A model generated the notes under the pieces. That model was not told the DNA's origin, made no database searches, and was given only the letters and a program-made list of their open reading frames with translations. Positions 10,532 to 21,000 of a stretch of 64,000 nucleotides of DNA are shown piece by piece (positions within the stretch are counted from its first letter, which is position 1; every line of letters begins with the position of its first letter). The stretch is from NCBI GenBank assembly GCA_047967505.1, contig CM106541.1. One strand, 5' to 3'. This DNA comes from Dipteris shenzhenensis (lineage: Eukaryota > Polypodiophyta > Polypodiopsida > Gleicheniales). The position numbers were made by a program, and so were the translations under genes.

Positions 10532-11150
10532 ACAAGGAGGATTGTAACAAAGGTAAATTTTACTTAGTCATTTTTATCTTAGTAGGGTTATAGATGGCTT
10601 TGTAATTTAGCAATACTTTAGTAGGAAAGCCAAATGTTGCCACATGGCATCCTAGGATGGTTATCCCATAATTCATGTTGTAAATGTTGCTAGGCCCAAA
10701 CCTATAAAACTGGGGGGGTCCTAATATCCATGCATTCATTCATGATTGTCAATCAAATAAACATTCATTTCAAGCTAAACCTCCATGCTCTTGGTTGAAA
10801 CCAAATTGAACTCAACTAGAGTTGACTCCTAGCAGTTGACTCCTAGCCTAGGAATGACCTTCCTAGTTTATGGCTTATGCAACCCCTCAGAAACCATTCT
10901 ACCTCAGATGCTAGATACTTTGAGGACACAACACATAAATTTCATTGTTTTCATGTTGTTTTACACATCTACTATTGTCTACTACTATCATTTCTTATTA
11001 CATAAGCTACAAAAACAAGGTTAAACTTGCATGTTGTATGCTAGTTTAACTACACTTGCACTTGCCTTTGCTCCTATCCTGAGCTATCATGGCCTTGTCA
11101 TACTTATTCATACTATTGAACTTCTTTTCCCAAGCTTTTTTATACAACAG
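10532..11150 (+). mobile_element. Probable 3' polypurine tract and LTR start of a gypsy element
   Basis: GACAAGGAGGAT at 10532 is purine-rich and is followed by TGTAACAAAGG (10544), as expected for a polypurine tract and LTR start. A TATA-like CCTATAAAACTGGG lies near 10700. The right end is uncertain: ATACAACA near 11147 is one possibility. The opposite LTR was not found. Confidence 0.35.
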
Positions 11151-11228
11151 GTAGTGGAGCCAACTGTCAAAAGTCACTGGCACCACCTCATGCCCTACAG
11201 TCCTAGTAGTCACAAAATTACTATAGCT

Positions 11229-11715
11229 CTAGGGGAGCATTTCTAGCAACATCCTTGCCATCCTAGTTGAGCTCATTCTTTGACCAACTTCCACCAATTG
11301 ATCCCACACCACCTTCATCTTGGTGGTGTGTTCCTGTACCGAGTTCCCTTCATCCATCCTCAGGCCATGCAACTCTCTCTTGAGGTTCAAGATTCTTACC
11401 TCATTGTCAAGCTCATACAAGCCTTGAAAGAGGTTTTCACCATCTGAGTATGAGGCACCACCATATCCACCATCATACCCACAATGACAGCCAAGGCTTT
11501 TTCATCTTAAATCTACTATGCTCTCATTGATATAGGGTCTCTAGCATCAACGTAGCTACCAAGGTTGATGTGGCTGGAGTAGTCATGGTGGCCTGAGGTA
11601 TCAACTTTGTCCCCGTCACAATCCCCCATGACTATCTCAACACTAAGTGTCTTTGAATCTTCATTTTCCACAACGGGTAATTGGTCCCATCAAGTTTGCC
11701 CATCTCACCAAAATT
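11229..11715 (-). pseudogene. Ty1/copia gag fragment
   Basis: Reading the minus strand from 11715, KLDGTNYPLWKMKIQRHL is a typical copia gag start. A frameshifted second part (11420-11229) carries LKRELHGLRMDEGNSVQEH, then TTKMKVVWDQLVEVG, then RMARMLLEMLP, the UBN2/gag helical core. There is at least one frameshift plus stops between the two parts. No pol follows on the left. Confidence 0.6.
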
Positions 11716-11753
11716 TGGGATCTAGTGTATATTGGCTATGATCCTGAAGTGAA

Positions 11754-11830
11754 AGAGGGAAAGGGTTTAGAGTGTCGTATACCAATAATGAACTAAGAGA
11801 GGGAAAGGGTTTAGAGTGCCATACACTTGT
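11754..11830 (+). repeat. Short tandem duplication, about 45 bp
   Basis: AGAGGGAAAGGGTTTAGAGT occurs at about 11755 and about 11798, each followed by a CATAC/CGTATAC variant. A TATAAAAGGAG box lies downstream at about 12157 on the + strand. It may belong to a decayed LTR, but no pair was found. Confidence 0.5.
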
Positions 11831-12639
11831 GTGAACCTGGGCCTCCCAGTTGGGTAGAATCCTTCAGGTGCTTTCTTGAACCTGAGCCCCCTGCTTGGGT
11901 ACAATCCTTCTAGAATCCTATGTGGAATAAGGAGGATGTGAATATATGGAAAACAGAGGGTCCCTATGGGCTCCATGTGGGGAGACTCTTGACTTTCTCA
12001 ATATTTTAAGAGTCTTGAGCATCTTTTGATGGGACACATGGCAAGAGTAGCCAAAAAGGACATGGATGGTGGCATACGGGCTTATGTGATTGATGGGGAA
12101 AGGAATCTATAGGCAGCAATTATAAATGGGTGAAGGAGGGTGACAAAATCTCTATAAAAGGAGCCCTCCTCTGCCTTGTTCATCATCTCTTCCACCACTA
12201 GGCCTCATGTTGTTGTAGCTCTAGTCTCCTCAAGCCTCTTCCATGAGCCTTCTCTCCCTCTTGTAGATATTCTATGATGTAGACTCTTGAGTCCAAACTC
12301 TCTCTATGAATAGTCTTGGAGCTTCTGGTCCCTCTTGTATGTATGAAACCTCTTCTTCTCCCTTGTGTTTGTAGTATTTTGAGTTGCATTGGAGTTGACT
12401 CTCACTCTATTGACAATGAAGATCACTTCGTATTCCCTCTCTTGAGTCTCTCTTCCCTTTTCTTTCTTTCAAAGCCTTAAAAGTTCTTTCTATTTAGCTG
12501 CTCATTGCACGCACATGGTCCTAACATTTCCCTAGCCACAAGGGAGTTACTTACCCTCTTCTAAGCAAAATATATGAGTGGTGGATCGTTGATGAAGGTG
12601 GAGTCTTAAGGGAGCATGCTACTCAGGTGAAATTAGCAT

Positions 12640-13020
12640 GGGTAGAGGGCAGTTTTTATGAGAGTTTGACCCCCTGTTAGTGTTTTGCTCATAACTTTCC
12701 ACTCGATAGTCCGATTTTGATGAAACTTATATCAGCGCGAAGCTCTCTTCAAGGCACATGTCTTTATGTAATTAGATTTTTAATCAAATATTAGAGCAAT
12801 AAGTTATGAGTCTCTGTGTTTGACAGTCTATTTTCATGATAGTTTTTACTCCCATCTAGTAAACTGCCCATAATTTTTTGGCAGCTTCTTGGTTTTTTAC
12901 AAAATGTATATCAGCGCGAAGCCCATCTCCAGTGCATCTCTATATATATTTGAATCTTTGATATCATGTCTCAGTGAAAGTTATAGGTCTCTATGTCTAA
13001 TGATAGTTTGCAGAGTGTTT
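12640..13020 (+). repeat. Old tandem duplication, about 190-bp unit
   Basis: Two diverged units share an order of blocks: GAGAGTTTGACCCCC versus GATAGTTTTTACTCCC; CTCATAACTTTCC versus CCCATAATTTTTTGG; then TATATCAGCGCGAAGC in both; then AGxxCATxTCTxTAT; then GTTATxxGTCTCTxTGT. Identity is perhaps 65-70% by eye. No coding sequence was recognised. Confidence 0.6.
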
Positions 13021-13429
13021 TGAGCTAATTGTAAAGGTATCTATGAAGGAGGTGCAATGTTTCCTCAGAACCTACCCATCCGACCCAATCAGCCCCTTCA
13101 AACTCCTTAATATATATCAATTCATCTCATGTTAAGCTGCAAGATCTTCTTTCAACAACGTATTGCTCTTCTCTTTGGTGCAAACCGGCTTGCTGAGATT
13201 ATGGCCTCTACTGATCCTTTCCTTCTCCCTATGCTTGAGTACAACATCACTTGGGATGTTACCATCTTCATTCTCATCTAAGGGAGGCAAGTATGGTGTG
13301 GTATCTTGGCATAAAATTTTCTTTTTAATGTCTGTTTCTCAGTGATAAATATCATTGTCACTCAATTCAAAAGCAATAGGAAGTGAAGAGGTGCGTGAAG
13401 TTTATTACCCCCAACTTCATGCCACAACA

Positions 13430-13622
13430 TCCACAAGGAGAGATGTGGATCAAAGGATCCCAAGGTGTTGACTATTCAAGGGATCTCTCTATATAAGAAG
13501 CCTATCATGTATTGTTGATAGGACACATACACATATTGGAATAGTCATTTGAGTGTGCCTACATCTCTCCCCCCTATGACTTTTCTTATCATCTTTGATC
13601 CTCCTTGATCCCTCACTTTTAC
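13430..13622 (+). mobile_element. Truncated LTR, plus orientation
   Basis: It matches the reverse complement of the LTR at 16913-17225 over about 190 bp at high identity. Shared blocks include ATCCACAAGGAGAGATGTGG, CTATATAAGAAGCCTATCATG and TAGTCATTTGAGTGTGCCTA. It ends at CTCACTTTTACA. Its first 100 or so bp are missing. It is not followed by a primer-binding site, so it is a solo or 3' LTR remnant. Confidence 0.75.
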
Positions 13623-13772
13623 ATAGGGTAGGGTTGTAGCACCAAGATATGGCCCCATTATAGGGGCATAGTGGGTAAAACTGATGGGACAAAGCCCATA
13701 CAAATGGAGCCATGAGTTTAGAAACATAATGTGGATGATGATGAGTCCTAATTAAGAATGATTATTAATGCA

Positions 13773-13812
13773 TTAAACATGGTTAATAATGACTATTATT
13801 AACCATGTTTAA
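13773..13812. repeat. Perfect 18-bp-arm hairpin with 4-nt loop
   Basis: TTAAACATGGTTAATAAT is followed by GACT and then its exact reverse complement. It could be a cruciform or a tiny fold-back element. No poly-T follows to suggest a terminator. Confidence 0.85.
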
Positions 13813-15940
13813 GGAAAAAAGGGAGCATCACTTTCATAAGCAACAATAAAGTGCTTTTCTTATATAAAAGTTTCCTTAAAATGTATTGGATTCAATTGAG
13901 ATGACATTACAAGGGATAACAAGCCATGAGTTGCAAGGCTCCCTTTATGGCAAATAATGAATATGAAAGGGCATGTTCACGTGCAAAAGCTTTGGCTACA
14001 GATAGAATAGATAAGGACCAACACTCAAATTTCTCCCTCAAAACACATAGGGCCCAACATGTTAACTCAGCTGAGAAATGATGCCCATTAAGGGCATAGT
14101 ATGCTCTTGACTACTAAGAGTGGATTATGTAGAGGCTTAGAGGTTGGTGTAGGTAGTTATGGCGAAGTGAACTTAGAGGATTTTGATTAGATTACATAGC
14201 TAGGGTTTAGTGTTACTAGTAGGTTGGTAAGAACACATGTGATTGAAGTTGTGTCCTACACATATGATCTACTCCTTCTTGGTGGAGTAGAAGTAATTTG
14301 CAAAATCAAAATTCGACTTTCTAATGACGTTACAAAGCATGCCGAGTTCCTTAATAAGGTCTTTAAAATTTGGCAAAAAATGTTGGATCAAAGCAAGATC
14401 CAACTCCATGCAATGCATCTTGATTTTTGATATCCTATAGGAATGTTGGAAAAGGTCTTCACATATGCTTTTTGGCATGGTCAGTGTCCAGTATCCTTAC
14501 ATGTATACGATGCATAATATAAGATGTCAATTATGACTGCATGACAACACATAGGAGTAACCACATACTCATGATTCAATCATGGGATTTCTAGGTCTCT
14601 TGAGAGAAGTATTATGACATATATTATGTCGTAAGGAGGAGCAAAATATTATGTGTCATCTTGGGATTAAATAATGTTTCTTATATATGTGTGAACATTT
14701 TTTATTTCTGTTCATTTTTATTTTAAATAGCTATCAAGAACTACTACTAGTTGTATTCTAGTGTCTACATGATGTTTTTACACCCATTGTGCATGATGGC
14801 TTGGGAGATCTAGCATATGTTGTCATGGTTTTTAGTGATCATTTCTTCCTCAAGTTGATACCCTCTATAGTAAAAAAAAACGTGTTGCTATGGAGCATGG
14901 AGGATAGAATACTTCTCATGATGTATCATCTGCAAGCACGGGCATGGCTAGTAACATTGCCCAGGTAGTAATTCTTTGAGATATCCTAGACACCGAGCAA
15001 GGGGGAACGAGCCACAGTAAGAATGAGAAAGGGGAAACATAATTGGCCTCACGCATTCTAACCTCTCGAATGCAAATTAAGGCCACCACAAATGCATTCT
15101 AACCTCAACATGTATGCATTGCAATGGACATAAAATGCATGACACAGAAAAGAGACATTGCAGTTTGGACTAGCAGGTGGTCAGGTTTGATTTATAAACG
15201 TGTGGGATAAATATGGAAAGGCTTTTGCTTCTCAATACATGTTGTCAATGACATTTTCTTCTTTGCTTGATGTAGCTTGATGCATGATGCTTTGTTCTTC
15301 CATGTGCCTTAACACTTTATGTGTGGATGCCATGCTTTGTGATATGGTCATCTCACGCACTTGTGCTTTTGGAATGCTTTGTGAATTCATGCGTTGCTTT
15401 TCGATTTGTTGCAAAGGTCTTACCATGAGCTTCGTTTTTCTTCAATGGTAGTGTCTAATTACTCACAATGATTTTGACTTGATAGGCGCGTAGAGCTCTA
15501 AAGGTGATCACTTTTCCTCTTTTGAGAGTGTGCAAATTCTTCTTGGATTAGAAGTTATGGATGGTCCAAGTTTTATGAAGAAGAGGGGCAATTGATGATG
15601 TGGCATAGGGGTTCACATGCTGTGTGAAGAGGTGTGCCTGTGAAGAGGTCACTGTGCCTGCCAGGGGCTATTTGCCACGTGGTAGATGATGTGGCAGCTG
15701 AGCTGGAAGTTTATGGATTGGCTTTGCTGATGTGGCTGATTGTGCCACGTGTCACTTTACAGACCACAATGACTAACCCAAGGTTTGAGCTTGGCTTAGA
15801 GAGCTCTGTGGATGGAAGTCGACGGGCAAAGGTTCTCATGGCCTAGCTGGTCTCCTTGTCTTCCACGTATCGCTCTGGATGAGAGATGTGCTCCTTCATG
15901 AGGTGAGTCGAGAGGCAGTGCAAGCTCTTGGGAATGGACT
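13813..15940. other. No recognised gene
   Basis: AT-rich sequence with short ORFs only. The interval lies between two oppositely oriented copies of one LTR (13430-13622 and 16913-17225) but shows no gag or pol sequence. Confidence 0.5.
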
Positions 15941-15950
15941 TTTGCTGCAA

Positions 15951-16354
15951 TCAAACTCGAGAACGCCCCTTGGCTCGCGTCAGCTGATCGTTCGTAGAGA
16001 AGATGGTATCCTTGAGCTTCTGGATCCTGAGCTGACTGTCAAAATACTCCTTAGCATCCGCCATGAGCTGCTGCGTAACCCTGATGCGCTCCTTCAACTC
16101 CTTCTCGAATTCCTGCAGATTGTCTTTGTTCACCATCGTCCCATCAAGAAATGCCCTATTTTCTGGTCGATTCAGGAGCTCGATGAGACTAGCTACCTCG
16201 TCTGTGAAGATCCTCACCTCTTTCATCATCTCCAGCTTCCGCTTGCGAGCATAAGAGGCGTACGCATTCACCAAAGCTATTTGATCGTTGGCCTGCTTAG
16301 ACAGAGAGTCCACTTTCAGTTTCGACGGATCGGAGGACTTCACAGTGCTCAACC
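15951..16354 (-). CDS. Unrecognised coiled-coil exon or gene fragment, about 133 aa
   Basis: On the minus strand an open frame runs from about 16352 to a TGA at 15951. It is rich in Lys, Glu, Leu and Asp with helical heptad spacing: KVDSLSKQANDQIALVNAYA, ARKRKLEMMKEVRIFTDEVA, DNLQEFEKELKERIRVTQQL and LRIQKLKDTIFSTNDQL. Base composition is clearly more GC-rich than the surroundings. There is no ATG at the start: the frame opens just after CCACCCCAG, a possible splice acceptor, so this looks like a last exon or a captured fragment. It resembles a conserved plant coiled-coil protein but I cannot name it. It lies within 600 bp of an LTR primer site on the same strand, so capture by a retroelement is possible. 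Direction, length and composition support real coding ancestry. Confidence 0.5.
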
Positions 16355-16765
16355 TGGGGTGGAATGCGGAGATTCAGATCCAAGAACTATGCGCTAGACA
16401 CCAACAGACGGCAGGGAGTGTCGGGTGGTTGATGGAGTCGTCTGAGTTCGTGGGTTAGGAGCTCGGTTGCTTGCAGGCCACAAACACTATGCTAGTAGGA
16501 GTAGCAGCAAAGGCAAGCCTTGCAAAAGTTGGGGTACGCTTGTATTGCTGAATTCAAACCCTTATATCCCTCTCTTTCTAATAGAGATGGGAGTCAAACA
16601 ACTTCCCTCAATGAACTAACTCTAAGGAAGGATGAATAGAAACACTTCCCTCTCTCTCAATGAGTAGGAAACCTCTCTCTTCCAATAGAAACAAGTCTCA
16701 CATAAGAGTAACATCTCTCTCTCAAAGGAATGGATGAAGGTCTCCCACTAGAAGCGAATGAGTCT

Positions 16766-16905
16766 CAACGAGAACACTCAAGAGAACCTCTCAATCTAAA
16801 AGTAAAACTATCCTAGGAGTCTAGACCTAAGCTCTCAACGAGAACACTCAAGAGAACCTCTCAATCTAAAAGTAAAACTATCCTAGGAGTCTAGACCTAA
16901 GCTCT
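16766..16905 (-). repeat. Tandem duplication (about 72 bp, two copies)
   Basis: A unit running from TCTCAACGAGAACACTC to GAGTCTAGACCTAAG is present twice, head to tail, essentially identical, just inside the LTR primer-binding site. It is therefore a recent duplication in the leader of the retroelement. Confidence 0.85.
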
Positions 16906-16912
16906 GATACCA
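16901..16912 (-). other. Retrotransposon primer-binding site (tRNA-iMet type)
   Basis: The minus strand reads TGGTATCAGAGC, complementary to the 3' end of plant initiator tRNA-Met, directly next to the LTR end (…CTTTTACA). This sets the element orientation as minus strand. Confidence 0.85.
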
Positions 16913-17225
16913 TGTAAAAGTGAGGAATCAAGGAGGATTGAAGCTGCTAAGGAAAGTCATAGGGGAGATAGATGTAGGCACACTCAAATGACTATTGCAA
17001 TATGTGTATGTGTGTTATCAACAAAACATGATAGGCTTCTTATATAGAGAGAGCCCTTTGAATAGTTAACACCTATGGGATCCTCTGATCCACATCTCTC
17101 CTTGTGGATGTCGTTGATCCACATCCTCACATCATGTAGTCCACATCCTAGGGTGGCTGTACTTTAATACATTCCTATACCATAACTTAGCCTCTAATAT
17201 GTGCTCATGGCACCATATCTCAACA
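16913..17225 (-). mobile_element. 5' LTR of a copia-type element (313 bp)
   Basis: On the minus strand it begins TGTTGAGATATGG (17225) and ends TTTTACA (16913), giving TG…CA termini with the primer site immediately inside. A TATATAAGAAG box lies about two thirds of the way in. The internal region should extend left, but no copia gag or pol is seen nearby, so the element is non-autonomous, deleted or replaced. Confidence 0.75.
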
Positions 17226-18090
17226 CCCTATTCCACCTCCTCTAACCTAATGAGTCTTGGTGAAAAAAATTCCCACATGGGAAAAAAATTGGCACCATTG
17301 CTTAGGCTAGGAACAAAAGACTTTTGCAAATTTGTTTTTCCTAGCCAAAGCCAAGAAGTGGGTTTTTCTAGGCAAAATCCACTTCTTGGCTCTAGCTTGG
17401 GAAAATATGTCTCCCACCAAAACTCAAGCAAATTCTTTTCCCAAGCCATTGCTAGGAAGTGGGTTTCGTAGTCCTCTTCCTTTGTCTTTTTGGCTTGTAC
17501 AACTCCCTTTGCCTTATCGAGGTTTAATGTACTTCCCTGTGTCTTTTCGGGTTACAGTCTTGCTAACCTTTTTCTCTCATCTTCCTTTTCCTATGCTTGG
17601 ATCTACATATCTTTGTTGTTGCTAGAGAGTCATTGTTCTAAGTCTTTTTCGCTTGCAAAGTTTGACATTGTTACTCCTCTTCTATTTGGGATGCAGATAT
17701 TATCATTGCCTCCTCTCACTTAGCTCACTTGTTATTACTTCTCTTCTTTTGGGTTTCAGAGCTACTCTTCCTTTTCTCTTCTCTTCTATGTCAAAGGACA
17801 CCACTACAAAATTTTGAGGATGGTAGAGCACTCCGAATACAAGTTCCTCTGACCTAGGGGAGGTATATCATCCCCATCTCCTTTTTCTAATGCCAAATTG
17901 CGGCAAACAATACTCTTGTTGGGATGATCACAATGACTCAATGTGACAATGATGTTAAATAAGTGTCTCCATGGCCACAACATGTTGATTTAGAGGGAAA
18001 TTCTCATTACGTTATTGACAATAGCCTTACATAAAGGTACATGGTACAACTGTGCAAAGAAATTAGGCTCAATGGAGGATCTCCCTAGTT
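17226..18090. other. No recognised gene; local inverted repeat
   Basis: GCCAAGAAGTGG at about 17345 and CCACTTCTTGGC at about 17375 form a short inverted repeat, with a further diverged copy near 17445. The ORFs here are short and unmatched. Confidence 0.5.
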
Positions 18091-18099
18091 TTTAAAGGA

Positions 18100-18359
18100 C
18101 TTGGGGGGTTCACCTCACAAAATTTTAGTGTACCACGTGCATTCAAAAGGAGGGGTATTTTAATTCGGCTTTTTGAAAAAAATCAACAGGATTATAATAA
18201 CAAAAAAGGGTTTTTAAATTCAACTTTGGGAAAAAATCACTTAGTTCATAAGTAAAAAAGGGGTATTTTTATTGGGGGGAAAATTTTAATTGAGGGTTTT
18301 TTCAAATAACACTTGAATGCACGTGATACATAGCGTTTCTTAGTAGTGAACCCCCCATG
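18100..18359 (+). mobile_element. Diverged MITE related to the 246-bp family
   Basis: It is bounded by CTTGGGGGGTTCAC and GTGAACCCCCCAT. The subterminal CTTGAATGCACGTGATACATAG resembles CTTGAACGCACGTGATATAGAG of the 62.1-kb copy. Length is about 260 bp. No clear target duplication was found (TTAAAGGA on the left, TCATGTCA on the right), so it is an older or divergent relative. Confidence 0.5.
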
Positions 18360-20350
18360 TCATGTCAAGGACACCTATTTATTTTTTTGACCTAGGACAA
18401 TCAAGTGAATATGAATGGTTTGACCTCACACCACCATCATGAGACTATTGTTCACAGCAATCCAAGAAAATTGGATGTTGTAGTAGAGACTGAATCTATA
18501 AAGTTTTCGGTTGATCACGGTCTATTAAGTGAAATTGAAGAGATTGATCTCACACCACCATCATAGAACAATATTGTTCACAAAAATCCAGTAAAATTGG
18601 ATGCTACAAAGACTTCAATAAAGTTTCTAGAGGAATCTAGTGTCATTCCACTTATTAGATCAATGTATGGATCGATTCAGGTTTGGAAAGTTGCTTTGTA
18701 AGACAATAAAGGTTGTTTGAGTTGAAGAGACTCCTAGAACCTATAATGGTGATTTTGTGTTTGAGCTACAACCACAATCGAGCCAAGGCACAAGAATGGA
18801 GGGGATGGAGCAAAAGTATGATGGTCACATATGGATAAGGGTTGTCACAGGCCATGTTGCATTGGATCGAGTGGTTCCAGTTGCCTAATCCGTAGGGGTA
18901 TTTGAACATTGCAATCCTTCATCCCCCTAATTGATGAACAAGGGTTTTAACAACAATCCCATTTTCAAAGGCCTGCTATAAAAAAGGTATGATTTAGGCA
19001 ACCTAGGTGCAATAAATGGAAGTGTCTTAACTTGCCATTTTCGCAAGAAAGTTGTAAAATACATTGGGGCATGTTCACGTTATGTAATATTATGTCATGC
19101 CAAGGTAACTCACCTTGATAAGATTCACATGGGTGTTCACATGCATGAGATCCAAATGGGAACATCCAAAAAGGACATGAAAAATGCTCAAGCACTACTG
19201 GAGGATGTCATCAAGACAAATAGGAGTGCTGGCCCCCACAAAGTTCAAATACAAATTAAATAGGATCTAAGTCAAGATATGGTGATGAATGCCTCACAAG
19301 AGGAGGACATGTTTGGAGACTTGGAGCTATGTAACTTCTTAGATGAGTTGTTGCCATTAGCACAAATCAAAAGGAGAGAATTATGATATATTATTCAAAT
19401 TTGTTTAGTTTTTTCATCACCTTATGTTAAAATATAGAATCATTGTGGTTATTGATGTGCATCTTGCAAAGAATGGCTGAACAACAAGGAGAAAATCATT
19501 GCCAAGGGTGGTGGCTTCGATAGCATCCTAGAGATAAACTATGAAAGAGAAAGTTTATGTATGATTTTTTCCACCATATTCGATTTCAAGGCAAGAGTTT
19601 GAGGATGATCATTGCTTCATATCTAAAATGGGGCTAGGTTTAGGACTAGATTTTTTAAATCACATGAATCGATGTGGAAGCGATGGCTTGAATTGTGCTT
19701 GGGACATGTTTAACCATATCTTTTGACTACTTGGGTGGATCACATTAGCTTATCATGTTTATGATTCAAGGTTAGTGCTCATAGAGTCTCTTGCACTGGG
19801 TGCTAGCAATGTAATGCATTGTCAATATTTTTAGTAATGGATTGTTAGCATTCAATGTTGCTTTGTCATTATGAAGCTTGTAGGAGCTACTCATGATAGC
19901 CACATGCGAAATGAAGAGAAGATGCAGAATCACACTTTTATTTTTGGGAGATGCTAAATGAGGAAATGGTATGGTGAGGGAATAAAAAAGAAAAAAATTG
20001 TTTGGGGTTATGGACGATGAAGACCAAGAAGATTGGCACATTACGTGTCATGTATTTAATGGAGGCACAAATATTGTCATGCATGGATGAGAGAAATCAT
20101 GCATTTTCGATTGGGAGCAAAGCCTAGTTCATCATATTATACAAGAATACATTTTTAAGGAGCATCAAGATGAACAAAAGGAGATGTGTGAACAATGGAG
20201 GATAGCCACAACAGAAGAAGATGCTACAAAGATGTCTCAGGCACTGTCTGACTGTGGTGGTATGATGGGAAGGTAAACCAAAAGGAGCTACAATACATGG
20301 AAAGTTGGCTGAGCTATTGAAATGTGAGGATCCCACCATTGGGGAGAATT
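18360..20350. other. No confidently recognised gene
   Basis: The frame at about 18970-19265 on the + strand (GAINGSVLTCHFRKKVV, then IHMGVHMHEIQMGTSKKDMK) looks like decayed coding sequence, but it is broken and matches nothing I can name. The rest of the interval is AT-rich. Confidence 0.4.
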
Positions 20351-20361
20351 CAAAGGAGTAG

Positions 20362-20607
20362 CTCAGGGGGGTCACTATGTATGAACCCTCTATATCACGT
20401 GCGTTCGAGGCCTATTTGTAAAATCCCTTATCTGTAAAATTTTCCTTAATAAAACGTACCCTTTTTCTATACAAATCTGTAAATTTTTTTACATTTCATT
20501 TTAAATGCTCCCTTATGTATATTAATTTTTGAGAAATTTAGGAATTAAAAATATCCTTCTGTTGAACTCACGTGATAGGGTTACATATGATGAGTGACCC
20601 CCCCGAG
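20362..20607 (+). mobile_element. MITE family copy A (246 bp)
   Basis: The terminal inverted repeats are CTCAGGGGGGTCAC and GTGACCCCCCCGAG. It is flanked on both sides by the 8-bp direct repeat AGGAGTAG (20354-20361 and 20608-20615). The interior is AT-rich and non-coding. The same sequence recurs at 38357-38602 and 62107-62353. An 8-bp target duplication is the hAT superfamily size. Confidence 0.9.
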
Positions 20608-20813
20608 AGGAGTAGTAATATTTCACTGATATCCAGGCCCACCTTTGTTTTGTTATGCTAGCACCCAAGTCGCACTATTTCAAGTCACACTTCAAGATCA
20701 AATATGTTTGAAAGAAAGAAAAATAATTGGCTAATTAGAGAGGGTTTCAAGGGAAAACTTATTGTATATGCTGTGATTGTATCAAACCTTGACAATGAAT
20801 TTATTTAAAGTAC

Positions 20814-21000
20814 AAAGCACATAGGTCAAGGGCCAAGATTGGCCACGCTTACGAAAAGGGAAAGCACATAGGTCAAGGGCAAGGATTGGCCATGCTTACA
20901 ACAAGGGAAAGCACATAGCTCAAGGGCCAAGATTGGCCATGATTACGAAAAGGGAAAGCACATAGGTCAAGGGCCAAGATTGGCCATGCTTGCAAAGTGA
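20814..21000 (+). repeat. 47-bp minisatellite, four copies
   Basis: Units start at 20814, 20861, 20908 and 20955, an exact 47-bp period. The shared core is AAAGCACATAGGTCAAGGGC followed by AAGATTGGCCATGCTTAC. The copies are contiguous with no spacers. The period is not a multiple of three, so it is not a protein repeat. Confidence 0.9.

Noticed and set aside
13430-17225. A single complete LTR retrotransposon bounded by the two LTR copies
   Set aside because: The LTR copies are in opposite orientation. LTRs of one element must be direct repeats.
17332-17625. 97-aa hydrophobic ORF as a small membrane protein
   Set aside because: There is no recognisable family, overlapping frames are equally open, and the region contains local inverted repeats.
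20814-21000. CRISPR-like array
   Set aside because: The units are contiguous without spacers and the window is eukaryotic. It is a minisatellite.
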